Source: an uncultured Bacteroides sp. (GTDB lineage: Bacteria > Bacteroidota > Bacteroidia > Bacteroidales > Bacteroidaceae). Taken from it: a DNA stretch of 64,000 nucleotides. The stretch is taken from assembly GCA_958453305.1 (NCBI GenBank), contig CAUDXH010000007.1, forward strand, positions 1 through 64,000, given 5' to 3'. Position numbers and translations under genes: made by a program. Of the stretch, positions 8,802 through 18,637 are shown one piece after another. The notes beneath the pieces are model-generated. The model searched no databases, was not told the origin of the DNA, and was given only the letters and a program-made list of their open reading frames with translations. Positions within the stretch are counted from its first letter, which is position 1. Each line of letters opens with the position of its first letter.

Positions 8802-10049
8802 TTGGAAGATAAAAAGTCAACTAAAAACAAACGCCGCTGTAGTTTTTGTGGCCGTTCTGAAGATGAAGTAGGTTTCCTGATTACAGGTATGAATGGCTGT
8901 ATCTGTGATACCTGTTCGGAGCAAGCTCATGAAATCGTTCAGGAAGCCATGCAGCATAATGAAAAATCAGCTAGTGGGCTGAACTTGAAAGAACTTCCCA
9001 AACCTAAGGATATAAAAGATTTTCTAGATCAATATGTCATTGGTCAAGACGATGCCAAGCGCTATCTTTCTGTGGCAGTTTATAACCACTACAAGCGTCT
9101 CCTCCAGCCGAAAGACAAGGACGATGTAGAGATTGAGAAGTCAAACATCATTATGGTAGGAAGCACGGGTACCGGGAAGACACTTTTAGCCCGTACTATT
9201 GCAAAATTGCTTCATGTACCGTTTACCATTGTTGATGCTACCGTCCTTACCGAAGCCGGTTATGTAGGTGAAGATATTGAGAGTCTTTTAACCCGCTTAC
9301 TGCAGGTAGCCGATTATAATGTGGCTGAAGCCGAACGAGGCATTGTATTCATTGATGAAATTGATAAAATAGCCCGTAAAGGGGATAATCCTTCCATTAC
9401 GCGAGACGTAAGCGGAGAAGGGGTACAGCAAGGATTGCTGAAGTTGCTGGAAGGTTCGGTAGTAAATGTTCCGCCCCAGGGAGGACGTAAACATCCTGAT
9501 CAGAAGATGATTCCGGTTAATACAAAGAATATTTTGTTTATATGCGGCGGTGCGTTTGACGGGATAGAACGGAAAATCGCACAGCGGCTGAATACGAATG
9601 TGGTAGGCTACAGTGCTGCTAAAGAAACGGTCAAAATAGACAGAAGCAACATGATGCAGTACATCGCACCCCAAGATTTGAAGTCATTCGGATTGATACC
9701 CGAAATCATCGGTCGTCTTCCTATTTTGACTTATTTAAATCCGTTAGATCGTGCCGCTTTGCGTAACATTCTTACAGAACCCAAAAATTCAATTATCAAG
9801 CAATATGTGAAACTCTTTTCTATGGATGGAGTGCAACTGGATTTCCAGCCTGAGGTGTTTGAATATATTGTTGATAAAGCGATTGAATATAAATTGGGAG
9901 CCCGAGGACTGCGCTCAATAGTAGAGACCATTATGATGGATACAATGTTCGAAATTCCGTCGCGTAAAGTAGATACGTTTACCGTGACGCTTGATTATGC
10001 TAAAGAGCAGATGGGCAAGGCTAATTTGTCTCGTTTGCAGATGGCATAA
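8802..10049 (+). CDS. clpX: ATP-dependent Clp protease ATP-binding subunit ClpX
   Basis: This 415-residue AAA+ unfoldase feeds substrates to ClpP. The N-terminal zinc-binding domain has C13-x2-C16 and C35-x2-C38. The Walker A motif GSTGTGKT is at residues 120-127, and the Walker B segment is [10 protein letters not shown]. The start is a TTG codon at 8802: no in-frame ATG lies between it and the upstream stop, and the next Met (residue 30) would remove half the zinc finger. The weak start may keep ClpX below ClpP. Confidence 0.95.
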   Translation: MEDKKSTKNKRRCSFCGRSEDEVGFLITGMNGCICDTCSEQAHEIVQEAMQHNEKSASGLNLKELPKPKDIKDFLDQYVIGQDDAKRYLSVAVYNHYKRLLQPKDKDDVEIEKSNIIMVGSTGTGKTLLARTIAKLLHVPFTIVDATVLTEAGYVGEDIESLLTRLLQVADYNVAEAERGIVFIDEIDKIARKGDNPSITRDVSGEGVQQGLLKLLEGSVVNVPPQGGRKHPDQKMIPVNTKNILFICGGAFDGIERKIAQRLNTNVVGYSAAKETVKIDRSNMMQYIAPQDLKSFGLIPEIIGRLPILTYLNPLDRAALRNILTEPKNSIIKQYVKLFSMDGVQLDFQPEVFEYIVDKAIEYKLGARGLRSIVETIMMDTMFEIPSRKVDTFTVTLDYAKEQMGKANLSRLQMA

Positions 10050-10103
10050 AGTTGCGGAGCTCGTGTAAAAAGAACTATTTCAGTAAAATAATCTCTTAAA
10101 TAG

Positions 10104-10135
10104 TTGTGAAATTTGAAAAGTTGTTTATAACTTTG
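10104..10135 (+). promoter_or_regulatory. Possible recQ promoter
   Basis: TAACTTTG at 10128-10135 matches the -7 consensus. A partial -33 (TTG at 10104-10106) lies at roughly the right distance. The recQ start is 53 bp downstream. Confidence 0.45.
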
Positions 10136-10188
10136 TTAAACATACAGAGAGAATTCTTACGAAAGTAAACCACTAAAACAGGAGTAAC

Positions 10189-12372
10189 ATGACGGAAAAT
10201 ATCAATTTAACTGAGCAACTGAAAAAGCATTTTGGCTTTGATACTTTTAAGGGAAATCAGGAAGCTATCATCCGTAATTTGCTGTCAGGTAAGGATACAT
10301 TTGTACTGATGCCTACAGGAGGCGGAAAGTCTTTGTGTTATCAGTTGCCTTCGCTTTTGATGGAAGGAACAGCCATTGTTATTTCTCCGCTCATCGCTTT
10401 GATGAAAAATCAGGTAGACGCCATGCGTAACTTCAGTGAAGAAGATGGCGTTGCCCATTTCATCAACTCCTCCTTGACCAAGTCTGCCATAGAACAGGTG
10501 CGGTCGGATATTTTGGCTGGAAAAACAAAACTGTTATATGTTGCACCGGAGTCTCTGACTAAAGAAGAAAATGTAGCTTTTCTGAAGAACGTAAATATTT
10601 CATTTTATGCGGTTGATGAAGCACATTGTATTTCTGAGTGGGGGCATGATTTCCGTCCAGAGTATAGGCGTATCCGTCCGATTATTAATGAAATCGGTAA
10701 AGCTCCGGTTATTGCATTAACCGCTACGGCAACTCCCAAAGTGAAGATGGATATCCAGAAAAACTTAGGGATGGTTGAAGCCACCGAATTCCGTTCCTCG
10801 TTTAATCGTCCGAACCTTTATTATGAGGTACGTGCAAAGACGGTAAATGTAGATCGCGACATTATTAAGTTCATAAAGCAGAATCCGGAGAAATCAGGAA
10901 TTATTTATTGCCTGAGCCGGAAGAAAGTAGAAGAGTTGACAGAGATACTCCAGGCAAACGGCATTAAGGCGCGTGCTTATCATGCCGGGATGGATGCAGC
11001 TACGCGAAATGCCAATCAAGATGCATTCTTGAAAGAAGACATTGAAGTAATAGTGGCTACCATTGCTTTCGGTATGGGAATTGACAAACCGGATGTACGT
11101 TTTGTGATTCACTATGACGTACCTAAAAGCCTGGAAGGATATTATCAGGAAACCGGGCGCGCAGGGCGAGATGGTGGTGAAGGACTCTGTATCACATTTT
11201 ATGCAAACAAAGATTTACAGAAGCTGGAAAAGTTTATGCAAGGAAAGCCTATATCCGAGCAGGAGATAGGCAAGCAGCTTCTTCTGGAAACGGCTGCTTA
11301 TGCCGAGTCATCGGTTTGCCGTAGAAAGATTCTGTTGCATTATTTTGGAGAAGAATATACTGAAGAAAATTGTGGTAATTGTGATAACTGTTTAAATCCT
11401 AAAAAACAAGTGGAGGCTCAGGATTCATTGTGTGCGGTGATTGAAACAATCATCGCCGTGAAAGAAAATTTTAAGCAAGATTATATTATAGACGTGTTGT
11501 TGGGTAAGGAAACTTCAGAAGTACTTGCTCATAAACATGAAGAGTTAGAAGTATTCGGTTCGGGTATGGGCGAAGAAGAGCGTTTATGGAATGCTGTGAT
11601 TCGCCAGGCACTCATTGCCGGTTATTTAACCAAAGATGTTGAGAACTATGGCCTGCTCAAAGTAACGCCAGCCGGACATAAATTCTTGAAGAAGCCTACT
11701 TCGTTCAAGATAGTAGAAGATGCCGACTTTGATGAAGAAGAGGTAGATGAAACCCCGATGCGCAGTGGGGCTTCGTGTGCGGTCGACCCGGTTCTCTATT
11801 CGATGTTGAAAGATTTGCGCAAGAAGATGTCCAAGCGTTTGGATGTTCCTCCTTATGTAATCTTCCAAGACCCATCCTTAGAGGCGATGGCCACCATATA
11901 CCCGGTAACACAGGAAGAACTTCAAAACATCCCCGGTGTAGGTGCAGGTAAAGCCAAACGTTACGGGCAGGAATTCTGTGAACTGATTCGTAAGCACTGC
12001 GAAGAAAACGAGATAGACCGTCCCGAAGATTTGCGTGTACGCACTGTAGCCAATAAATCAAAGCTGAAAGTTTCAATTATTCAGAGTATTGACCGTAAGG
12101 TAGCATTAGATGACATTGCTGTAGCTAAAGGTATTGAGTTTGGAGAACTGCTTGATGAAATTGAAGCGATTGTTTATTCCGGAACGAAGTTGAACATCGA
12201 CTATTTCTTGGATGAGATAATGGACGAAGATCACTTGGAGGATATTTATGACTACTTTAAGGAGTCTACAACCGATAAGATTGAAGATGCCATGGATGAA
12301 CTGGGTGATGAATACACGGAAGAAGAAATCCGTCTGGTTCGTATCAAGTTCATTTCTGAAATGGCGAATTGA
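10189..12372 (+). CDS. recQ: ATP-dependent DNA helicase RecQ
   Basis: This 727-residue 3'-5' helicase acts in recombination and fork repair. Motif I MPTGGGKS is at residues 41-48, the DEAH box at 143-146 with the RecQ aromatic loop WGHDFRPEYR, and motif VI is QETGRAGRDG. The zinc domain includes Cys residues in CRRKILLHYFGEEY and CGNCDNC, followed by the winged helix and an HRDC domain (about residues 535-600). About 110 acidic residues follow the HRDC, longer than E. coli RecQ and usual for Bacteroidales. A terminator lies just downstream. Confidence 0.97.
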   Translation: MTENINLTEQLKKHFGFDTFKGNQEAIIRNLLSGKDTFVLMPTGGGKSLCYQLPSLLMEGTAIVISPLIALMKNQVDAMRNFSEEDGVAHFINSSLTKSAIEQVRSDILAGKTKLLYVAPESLTKEENVAFLKNVNISFYAVDEAHCISEWGHDFRPEYRRIRPIINEIGKAPVIALTATATPKVKMDIQKNLGMVEATEFRSSFNRPNLYYEVRAKTVNVDRDIIKFIKQNPEKSGIIYCLSRKKVEELTEILQANGIKARAYHAGMDAATRNANQDAFLKEDIEVIVATIAFGMGIDKPDVRFVIHYDVPKSLEGYYQETGRAGRDGGEGLCITFYANKDLQKLEKFMQGKPISEQEIGKQLLLETAAYAESSVCRRKILLHYFGEEYTEENCGNCDNCLNPKKQVEAQDSLCAVIETIIAVKENFKQDYIIDVLLGKETSEVLAHKHEELEVFGSGMGEEERLWNAVIRQALIAGYLTKDVENYGLLKVTPAGHKFLKKPTSFKIVEDADFDEEEVDETPMRSGASCAVDPVLYSMLKDLRKKMSKRLDVPPYVIFQDPSLEAMATIYPVTQEELQNIPGVGAGKAKRYGQEFCELIRKHCEENEIDRPEDLRVRTVANKSKLKVSIIQSIDRKVALDDIAVAKGIEFGELLDEIEAIVYSGTKLNIDYFLDEIMDEDHLEDIYDYFKESTTDKIEDAMDELGDEYTEEEIRLVRIKFISEMAN

Positions 12373-12394
12373 TAATTCAAATATTGTATGAAAG

Positions 12395-12438
12395 CGGTCT
12401 CTGTTGTTCTGTCATGGGATAACAGAGACCGTTTTTTT
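12395..12438 (+). terminator. Terminator after recQ
   Basis: CGGTCTCTGTT (12395-12405) pairs perfectly with AACAGAGACCG (12421-12431), followed by seven T residues. Confidence 0.9.
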
Positions 12439-12617
12439 ATGAATATAGAAGAAACTTACAGATTAAGTAGTTGGATGTACGGCAAATAAGATTTATATTT
12501 GTTTGAAGAACATCGATTCTGGTTTGAACGGTTCTAAAAAAGTTGGTTATACTTTTTATGGTCCATTCCATTCGGAAATCACATAAAGGTAAATAGTCAG
12601 AATACAGGAGGTGTTTT

Positions 12618-14051
12618 ATGGACGGTGTAATATGGAGCAATGTGTTTGTCACATTTTTCTATTTAATTTATTTTGCAGTAGTTATAACCACGATTTTTGT
12701 TGTGATTCTCGATAACCGGAATCCGATAAAAACCATGGCTTGGATTCTTGTCTTGTTCTTCCTGCCTGTAGTAGGGTTATTGTTTTATCTCTTTTTCGGA
12801 CGCAGTACGCGTAAAGAGCAGCTGATTACCAGAAAGGGTTATGCTCGCCTCTCCCGACGCCCCATGATGGAATACCAGATGCAAGAATCTGTGGCGGGAA
12901 ACGTAAGCAAGCAGAGGCTCGTCAGTTTTTTTACTCAAGTAAATTCGGCTTTGACTTTTGAGGGAAATCAGGTTGAGTTTTATACCAACGGCTACTCTAT
13001 GCTGCAGTCCATGATCCGGGAACTGTCTCGTGCCCGTCATCATATTCACTTGGAATACTATATTTTTGAAGACGATGCGGTGGGCAGATTGCTGCGTGAC
13101 GTTCTGATTGACCGTGCCCGTGCCGGAGTAAAAGTACGGGTGCTTTATGATGATGTAGGTTGCTGGAAAGTAGAACATGCCTTTTATGAACAGATGCTGT
13201 GTGAAGGAATCGAAGTGCAGGGATTTCTGAAAGTTCGTTTTCCACAGTTTACCAGTAAGGTAAATTATCGTAATCACCGGAAGCTGACCATTATAGACGG
13301 AGCAGTAGGTTTTATAGGAGGAATGAATATAGCAGAGCGTTATCTGAAGGGAGTTTCTTGGGGAAACTGGCGTGATACGCAGGTTAAGCTCTCGGGAAAG
13401 GCTGTTTACGGTCTTCAGACCGCTTTTCTTACCGATTGGTATGCTGTTGACCGCTCACTGATAACTTCAGCCGAATATTTCCCTGCAATGCCTTCAAGGG
13501 GAGAGACGATTGCCCAGATCGTTACGTCGGATCCGGTGGGAGAATGGAAGGATATCATGCAAGGATTGATGATGGCCATTTGCAGTGCGCGGCATTACTT
13601 CTACGTTCAGTCACCTTATTTTGTACCTACAGAGCAAATCAAGACCGCACTTCAGACGGCAGCCCTTTCCGGAGTTGATGTCAGGCTCATGTTGCCTAAG
13701 CGGGCAGATACATGGCTGATTCATGAGAGTTCGCTCTCTTATCTGGAAGATATGATGAAGGCAGGAGTAAAGGTGTATTTATACCGCAGAGGCTTTTTAC
13801 ATTCAAAGTTGATGGTATGCGATGATGAATTGTCAACGGTAGGTTCAACCAATATGGATTTCCGCAGTTTTGAGCATAATTTTGAAGCCAATGCCTTCTT
13901 TTATGATAAGACGACGGCATTGGCTATAAAAAACATTTTTCTGGAAGATCAGAAACACTGTCTGCTGCTGTCTTCCAAGATCTGGAATAAGCGTTCCTGG
14001 AAAAATAAAGTTATAGAATCGGTTGTTCGTCTGTTGGCTCCGCTGCTTTAA
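12618..14051 (+). CDS. cls: Cardiolipin synthase
   Basis: This 477-residue membrane enzyme condenses phosphatidylglycerol into cardiolipin. Two N-terminal membrane helices (about residues 9-31 and 40-60) precede two phospholipase D HKD motifs: HRKLTIID at 220-227 and HSKLMVCD at 394-401. The start is set by AGGAGG at 12606-12611, six bases before the ATG, a strong Shine-Dalgarno site unlike most genes here. A TATATTTG -7 element lies at 12494-12501. Its last 41 bp overlap the end of the convergent rsmD gene. Confidence 0.95.
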   Translation: MDGVIWSNVFVTFFYLIYFAVVITTIFVVILDNRNPIKTMAWILVLFFLPVVGLLFYLFFGRSTRKEQLITRKGYARLSRRPMMEYQMQESVAGNVSKQRLVSFFTQVNSALTFEGNQVEFYTNGYSMLQSMIRELSRARHHIHLEYYIFEDDAVGRLLRDVLIDRARAGVKVRVLYDDVGCWKVEHAFYEQMLCEGIEVQGFLKVRFPQFTSKVNYRNHRKLTIIDGAVGFIGGMNIAERYLKGVSWGNWRDTQVKLSGKAVYGLQTAFLTDWYAVDRSLITSAEYFPAMPSRGETIAQIVTSDPVGEWKDIMQGLMMAICSARHYFYVQSPYFVPTEQIKTALQTAALSGVDVRLMLPKRADTWLIHESSLSYLEDMMKAGVKVYLYRRGFLHSKLMVCDDELSTVGSTNMDFRSFEHNFEANAFFYDKTTALAIKNIFLEDQKHCLLLSSKIWNKRSWKNKVIESVVRLLAPLL

Positions 14052-14577
14052 AGAAAGAAAAGTTTACGCTTCCATAATGGCGGTGCTCAATGAAGTTCGG
14101 ATGTTGCTCAAAGCTCAAATCTTTTCCATGCTCCAGTACAAAAAGCCCGTCAGGTTTCAGCAGTCCATGTTCAAATATCTTGTCGGGTATAGAGCTCAAC
14201 TCCTTCAGTGCATAAGGAGGGTCGGCAAAGATAAAATCAAACTGCTCGTTGCAACGCTCTATGAATCTGAATACATCTCCTTTCACAGGAAAGCACTTGT
14301 CGGTTTTAACCTCTTTCATTATTTTCGAAATAAACGCATAGTGTTGCGCGTCTTTTTCGATGGATATAACCCGGTCACATCCCCGTGAAACCAATTCGAT
14401 GCTGATACTTCCGGTTCCGGCAAAAAGGTCGAGTGCCGTAACTCCATCTTCAAAGTCAATGTAATTATTCAGTACATTAAAAAGGTTTTCTTTGGCAAAG
14501 TCTGTAGTTGGGCGTGCTTTGAAGGTGTGAGGCACATCAAAGCGACGACGTTTGTAAATTCCGCTTATTACTCGCAT
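14011..14577 (-). CDS. rsmD: 16S rRNA (guanine966-N2)-methyltransferase RsmD
   Basis: This 188-residue SAM-dependent methyltransferase acts on 16S rRNA G966. It shows RVISGIYKRR at the N terminus, the SAM motif LDLFAGTGSISIEL near residue 50, and the catalytic DPPY motif in FIFADPPYAL. Length is normal. It overlaps the upstream DUF3822 gene by 10 bp, which suggests coupled translation. Its final residues are encoded antisense to the end of cls, so the two genes end tail to tail with a 41-bp overlap and no room for a separate terminator. Confidence 0.93.
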   Translation of the reverse strand: MRVISGIYKRRRFDVPHTFKARPTTDFAKENLFNVLNNYIDFEDGVTALDLFAGTGSISIELVSRGCDRVISIEKDAQHYAFISKIMKEVKTDKCFPVKGDVFRFIERCNEQFDFIFADPPYALKELSSIPDKIFEHGLLKPDGLFVLEHGKDLSFEQHPNFIEHRHYGSVNFSFFKAAEPTDEQPIL

Positions 14578-15389
14578 GAAATTAAAGATTGCATGTCAAA
14601 CGGAATGTCATCAGCCTGTCCTTCACCTGAAACATGCAGTTCCGCTTGAGGGTTAATAATAAAAATATGACGTAAATACTTATGCAGCAAGGTAGCTAAT
14701 TCTTTTCGTTTTCCGGAAAGCCCGGACAGATGAAGCTCGTCGCGTTCCGGGTCATAGCCCAGCTGCTTCCATACATTGAGCAGATAGTAACAGCTGTCTT
14801 CCATGCCTTTGGTAGGAAATGTATTGATGAGCTGTGATCTTCCTTTGTCAAAAGCCAGCACGTCGATTGATTCAGGCACGAGATGAGCGAAGAGCTTGTA
14901 ATTGTTTCCAGCCTTACTTTTGATTGAAAAATGCTCTGTCAGCGGACTGATGCTGGCAAAGAAGCGTGCATCAGGAAAATGTTCCGACAGAAACAGATGG
15001 CTAAGCTTATCCAAAGCAAAGAGAATCACCACATTGCTCTTCCCCAGAATGTTGCATAAAATCACTTCGTTCTTTTGCTGGGGCAGATTCTGGTAGAACA
15101 GGAGTTCTGTCTGCTCATCTTCATACAGTTCAAGAGGAACAGCCGTATACCGTTGGGTATGTACCAGGATATTGGTTTGTTTGAATGTATGTTTGATTTC
15201 GTCTGTATCAGCCAGAAACTGCTTGATGTTGGCAGCCATTGAGTGCTGAACATTGACTGGATAAGAACGGAAGAATACATCATTTCCGTTCAGGGGGTTA
15301 TAGATAGAAAAAGAAAATCCATCCGTACTAAGACGGATGGATAATGTATATTGAACGGATTGATTTAAATTAAATGTCTCGTTGGTCAT
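14568..15389 (-). CDS. DUF3822 family protein
   Basis: The frame is open from 15440, but the ATG at 15389 (MTNETFNLNQSV) is the better start because it avoids overlapping the upstream gene; this gives 273 residues. The pattern LSIRLSTDGFSFSIYNP near the N terminus and an ELHLSGLSG segment near the C terminus suggest an actin/ASKHA-like fold. DUF3822 is a Bacteroidetes family of unknown function usually next to rsmD, as here. It overlaps rsmD by 10 bp. No signal peptide is visible. Confidence 0.8.
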   Translation of the reverse strand: MTNETFNLNQSVQYTLSIRLSTDGFSFSIYNPLNGNDVFFRSYPVNVQHSMAANIKQFLADTDEIKHTFKQTNILVHTQRYTAVPLELYEDEQTELLFYQNLPQQKNEVILCNILGKSNVVILFALDKLSHLFLSEHFPDARFFASISPLTEHFSIKSKAGNNYKLFAHLVPESIDVLAFDKGRSQLINTFPTKGMEDSCYYLLNVWKQLGYDPERDELHLSGLSGKRKELATLLHKYLRHIFIINPQAELHVSGEGQADDIPFDMQSLISCE

Positions 15390-15396
15390 AATGAAA

Positions 15397-16083
15397 TTAT
15401 TCCCAGTTTCCGGCATTGTTGTTCGGCTGTTCAATGTCACCCACTTTCAAGCCGCAGTATTTACCTAATTTCTTCTGCAAGTCTTTCAGGTTATTCAATT
15501 CCTGTTCGTTGATACCCTTCAAGTATACATCGTAATCTACGTTAGCCTGGAACAAGTTCAGAGGCATACCGCTTTCCAAAGTATCTTTACGAGCCTGCAT
15601 CTGGAACTTAGCACCGTTTCCGTAAGGAACGTAAGGCAATGAATCAGGGTTGAATCCTTTTTTGAAGATTGTATCGAGTACAGCTACCCACATTGTGTCA
15701 CGGCGGAAATTCTGCAAACCTTCTTTTTCAACTTCTTTCCAGTTGCCTGTTTTTTTGGCTTTATTGATAAGTGCCATAGCCTTCTTTTCTGTCATACCGT
15801 TGTTCAGCTGGTCGTCAGTCAAAGAACCCACTTTCATTACGAAAGGAAGTTTAGCTGTTTTTACGAAAGCAATCAAAGTGTCAAAGTTTGCGGTGTAAGC
15901 TCCCTGGTGCATACTACGGTATTCCTGCTGTGCTTTACGGATGTCGATTAAGCGGGCAATAATAGCTTTTTCACGGATGTCTTGTTCTTTTTCAAAGTTG
16001 ATAGGACCCATAATACTGCCATAGCATATATATACCAATGCAGCAGCACACACGGCTAACACAAGATTAATAACTGTTTTCAT
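15397..16083 (-). CDS. Conserved Bacteroidales protein with an N-terminal membrane anchor
   Basis: I do not recognise the family. The 228-residue protein has one N-terminal hydrophobic helix (about residues 4-24) that could be a membrane anchor or uncleaved signal. The rest is soluble, beginning with a charged helical stretch (KEQDIREKAIIARLIDIRKA). The layout is superficially like a pilin or pseudopilin, but no prepilin peptidase site is seen. It lies 7 bp upstream of DUF3822 and heads the minus-strand set with DUF3822 and rsmD, divergent from the RecD-like helicase. Function unknown. Confidence 0.7.
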   Translation of the reverse strand: MKTVINLVLAVCAAALVYICYGSIMGPINFEKEQDIREKAIIARLIDIRKAQQEYRSMHQGAYTANFDTLIAFVKTAKLPFVMKVGSLTDDQLNNGMTEKKAMALINKAKKTGNWKEVEKEGLQNFRRDTMWVAVLDTIFKKGFNPDSLPYVPYGNGAKFQMQARKDTLESGMPLNLFQANVDYDVYLKGINEQELNNLKDLQKKLGKYCGLKVGDIEQPNNNAGNWE

Positions 16084-16117
16084 GATAATATTGTTTTTTT
16101 AGTTTATATTCGTAGCG

Positions 16118-16125
16118 CAAAAATA
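16118..16125 (-). promoter_or_regulatory. Possible -7 element for the 16083-14011 operon
   Basis: The minus strand reads TATTTTTG, matching TAnnTTTG, 35 bp before the membrane-anchored protein start. The -33 region is weak. Confidence 0.5.
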
Positions 16126-16177
16126 AGTATTTTACTTGAACCAAGTCCAAGTTCAATGAACTTTTTAATGAACTATT

Positions 16178-17602
16178 ATGTTAAATAATGATTTATCGCA
16201 GCAAATTAAACGAAATTTTTCCTATAAACCAACAGAAGAACAAGAAAATACCTTAAATTCTTTTTCAAATTTCCTTCTTTCGTCTTCTTCAGCGAAAATC
16301 TTTGTATTACGGGGGTATGCCGGTACCGGAAAAACATCTTTGGTAAGTGCCTTGGTCAAGACATTGGGTGAGGTAGGCAGAAAGTGTGTGCTGCTGGCTC
16401 CTACCGGTCGGGCTGCCAAAGTTTTTTCGCTTTATTCCCATCATCCGGCCTATACCATCCACCGCCGGATTTACCGGCAGCGTGTCTTTTCGGGCGATAT
16501 GGAAAATTTCACGTTGAATACAAACCTGCACCGGCAGACCCTGTTTATTGTAGATGAGGCTTCCATGATTGCGAATGAAGGACTTTCGGGGGCTTCGTTT
16601 GGAACGGGACGTTTGCTTGATGATTTGATAGAATATGTATATAGTGTTCCGGGATGCAGCCTGATGCTGGTGGGAGATACGGCACAGCTTCCTCCGGTGG
16701 GTGAGGAGCAGAGTCCGGCACTTTCGGTACCGGTTTTGCAAGGATACGGCTTAGAGGTTACCGAGTGCTTGCTTACTCAGGTTGTGCGTCAGGCTGCCGG
16801 TTCAGGCATTTTATACAATGCCACCCTGCTGCGTCACTCCATCATGAAAGATGCGTGTTTCAGACTTCCTTCTGTGAAAATTGGTCCGTTTCCTGATGTC
16901 AAAGTGATTCAGGGAAGTGATTTGATAGAAGCTATCAGCGACAGTTATGATAAGGTGGGCATGGATGAAACCATTATTATCTGCCGTTCAAACAAGCGAG
17001 CTAATCTGTATAACAGAGGAATACGCAATACGATATTATACCGTGAAGATGAACTGAATGCAGGAGATGTATTGATGGTGGCGAAGAATAATTACTTTTG
17101 GGGAGCCGGTTGCAAGGAGCTTGACTTCATAGCCAATGGGGATGTGGCTGTGGTACGCCGGATGCGCCGGGTACGCGAAATGTATGGCTTTCGTTTTGCT
17201 GATGCGGTGTTGCGTTTCCCGGATTATGATGATTTAGAATTGGAGGTAACCTTACTGCTTGATACCCTTCATACAGACTACCCTTCGTTGCCTCGCGAAC
17301 AGGGAGAGAAGCTGTTTGAGGCTGTGTCAGCAGATTACGCTCATCTGCCTTCCAAGCGTGAACGGATAAAGAAAATAAAAGAAGACCCTTATTATAATGC
17401 TTTGCAAGTGAAATACGCTTATGCAGTGACCTGTCATAAAGCGCAAGGCGGTCAGTGGCAACGTGTCTTTCTTGATCAGGGATACTTGACCGGCGAGATG
17501 GTTTCACCCGATTATTACCGTTGGCTATACACAGCCTTTACCCGTGCTTCGGAAACTCTGTATCTGGTAAACTGGCCGAAAGAGCAGCTGTCGGAAGGGT
17601 AA
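16178..17602 (+). CDS. RecD-like ATP-dependent DNA helicase
   Basis: This 474-residue superfamily 1 helicase has Walker A GYAGTGKT (46-53), Walker B LFIVDEASMI and a UvrD-type C terminal motif YAVTCHKAQGGQW. It resembles the helicase core of RecD2/ExoV alpha without the long N-terminal domain, a short form common in Bacteroidetes. No RecB or RecC partner lies nearby, so it probably acts alone in repair. It diverges from the DUF3822-rsmD operon, an arrangement I recall from other Bacteroides. A perfect hairpin terminator follows. Confidence 0.85.
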   Translation: MLNNDLSQQIKRNFSYKPTEEQENTLNSFSNFLLSSSSAKIFVLRGYAGTGKTSLVSALVKTLGEVGRKCVLLAPTGRAAKVFSLYSHHPAYTIHRRIYRQRVFSGDMENFTLNTNLHRQTLFIVDEASMIANEGLSGASFGTGRLLDDLIEYVYSVPGCSLMLVGDTAQLPPVGEEQSPALSVPVLQGYGLEVTECLLTQVVRQAAGSGILYNATLLRHSIMKDACFRLPSVKIGPFPDVKVIQGSDLIEAISDSYDKVGMDETIIICRSNKRANLYNRGIRNTILYREDELNAGDVLMVAKNNYFWGAGCKELDFIANGDVAVVRRMRRVREMYGFRFADAVLRFPDYDDLELEVTLLLDTLHTDYPSLPREQGEKLFEAVSADYAHLPSKRERIKKIKEDPYYNALQVKYAYAVTCHKAQGGQWQRVFLDQGYLTGEMVSPDYYRWLYTAFTRASETLYLVNWPKEQLSEG

Positions 17603-17631
17603 AGAAGACGGTGAAGCACTTTCAGAAAAAA

Positions 17632-17663
17632 CGCCAAGGAAATTGATTGATGTTTCCTTGGCG
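17632..17663. terminator. Bidirectional terminator between helicase gene and cdsA
   Basis: CGCCAAGGAAA (17632-17642) pairs perfectly with TTTCCTTGGCG (17653-17663). An A-run on the left and T-rich sequence on the right suit termination of both convergent transcripts. Confidence 0.85.
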
Positions 17664-17744
17664 TTTGCTTTATTGTTTCCTGGCGTTTAATGCAGAATGC
17701 CGAAGCGTTTTATCCCTTATGGGGAATTGCTTAAAACCAGAGGT

Positions 17745-18587
17745 TTATCCGATAAGAGAAATGATATAAAGATAAACCACAGCGGCAGGAACGGCGAGCA
17801 GAGTGCTGTCAAAGCGGTCGAGCATACCTCCGTGTCCCGGAAGAATATTTCCGGAATCTTTAATGCCTAAAGTACGCTTTAGGAGCGATTCGGTCAAATC
17901 TCCCCACGTGCCGAATACAATGATAACTAAACCGAGTCCGACCCATACGGCAGTTGGCATGAACGGAAAGAAGTGTGCCATGACAAAAGCTGCACCTATG
18001 CTGAATAAACCGCCTCCAATGGAGCCTTCCCATGACTTTTTGGGTGAAATGCGTTCAAACAGTTTGTGCTTGCCGAACAGCATGCCGCTGCAATAGGCAC
18101 CGGTATCATTCACCCAGTTGAAGATGAAGATTGACAAGGGTAAAATCGGGTTATATTCAGAGGAACTTCCGTTTACATTGGTATGAAAAGCCAATACGTT
18201 GAGTAAGGCGAACGATAAGGCAATATATAGCTGCGACATCATGGTATATGCCCAATTACGAAGAGGGTTGGGACGCTTCAGATAGAGTTCGCTTACGAGA
18301 AGGTAAATGATTAGGAATAGATAAGGAATCAGTATCTCATTATGTCCGGGAGCAACTCCCAGATAAGCAAATCCGAAGAATAAAAAGACCCCCGCGAGCA
18401 TACTGACAGGTTTGTTGATTTGCGCTTCTCCGTTTTTACTGATAATCGTTCCAAACTCATGAATGGTTAAAGCACTGATAAGTGCAAATAGGATGGTAAA
18501 TGAAACCGGACCTTTTAAAATACAGGTGATAAGTACAGTTACGAAAATAATTCCTGTAATGGTTCGTTGTATGAGATTATTTTTCAC
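17745..18587 (-). CDS. cdsA: Phosphatidate cytidylyltransferase
   Basis: This 280-residue integral membrane enzyme makes CDP-diacylglycerol from CTP and phosphatidate, the branch point for phospholipids. About eight hydrophobic helices are visible. The family signature near the C terminus spans SWEGSIGGG and then GDLTESLLKRTLGIKDSGNI with GHGGMLDRFDS. It is third in the minus-strand order rsfS-ftsH-cdsA and supplies precursor for the same lipids cardiolipin synthase uses. A hairpin lies between it and ftsH. Confidence 0.95.
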   Translation of the reverse strand: MKNNLIQRTITGIIFVTVLITCILKGPVSFTILFALISALTIHEFGTIISKNGEAQINKPVSMLAGVFLFFGFAYLGVAPGHNEILIPYLFLIIYLLVSELYLKRPNPLRNWAYTMMSQLYIALSFALLNVLAFHTNVNGSSSEYNPILPLSIFIFNWVNDTGAYCSGMLFGKHKLFERISPKKSWEGSIGGGLFSIGAAFVMAHFFPFMPTAVWVGLGLVIIVFGTWGDLTESLLKRTLGIKDSGNILPGHGGMLDRFDSTLLAVPAAVVYLYIISLIG

Positions 18588-18637
18588 GTAGGTATTGTTT
18601 AAAGTTTATGTATAAATGTTTGATAAACCTCCGTTTT

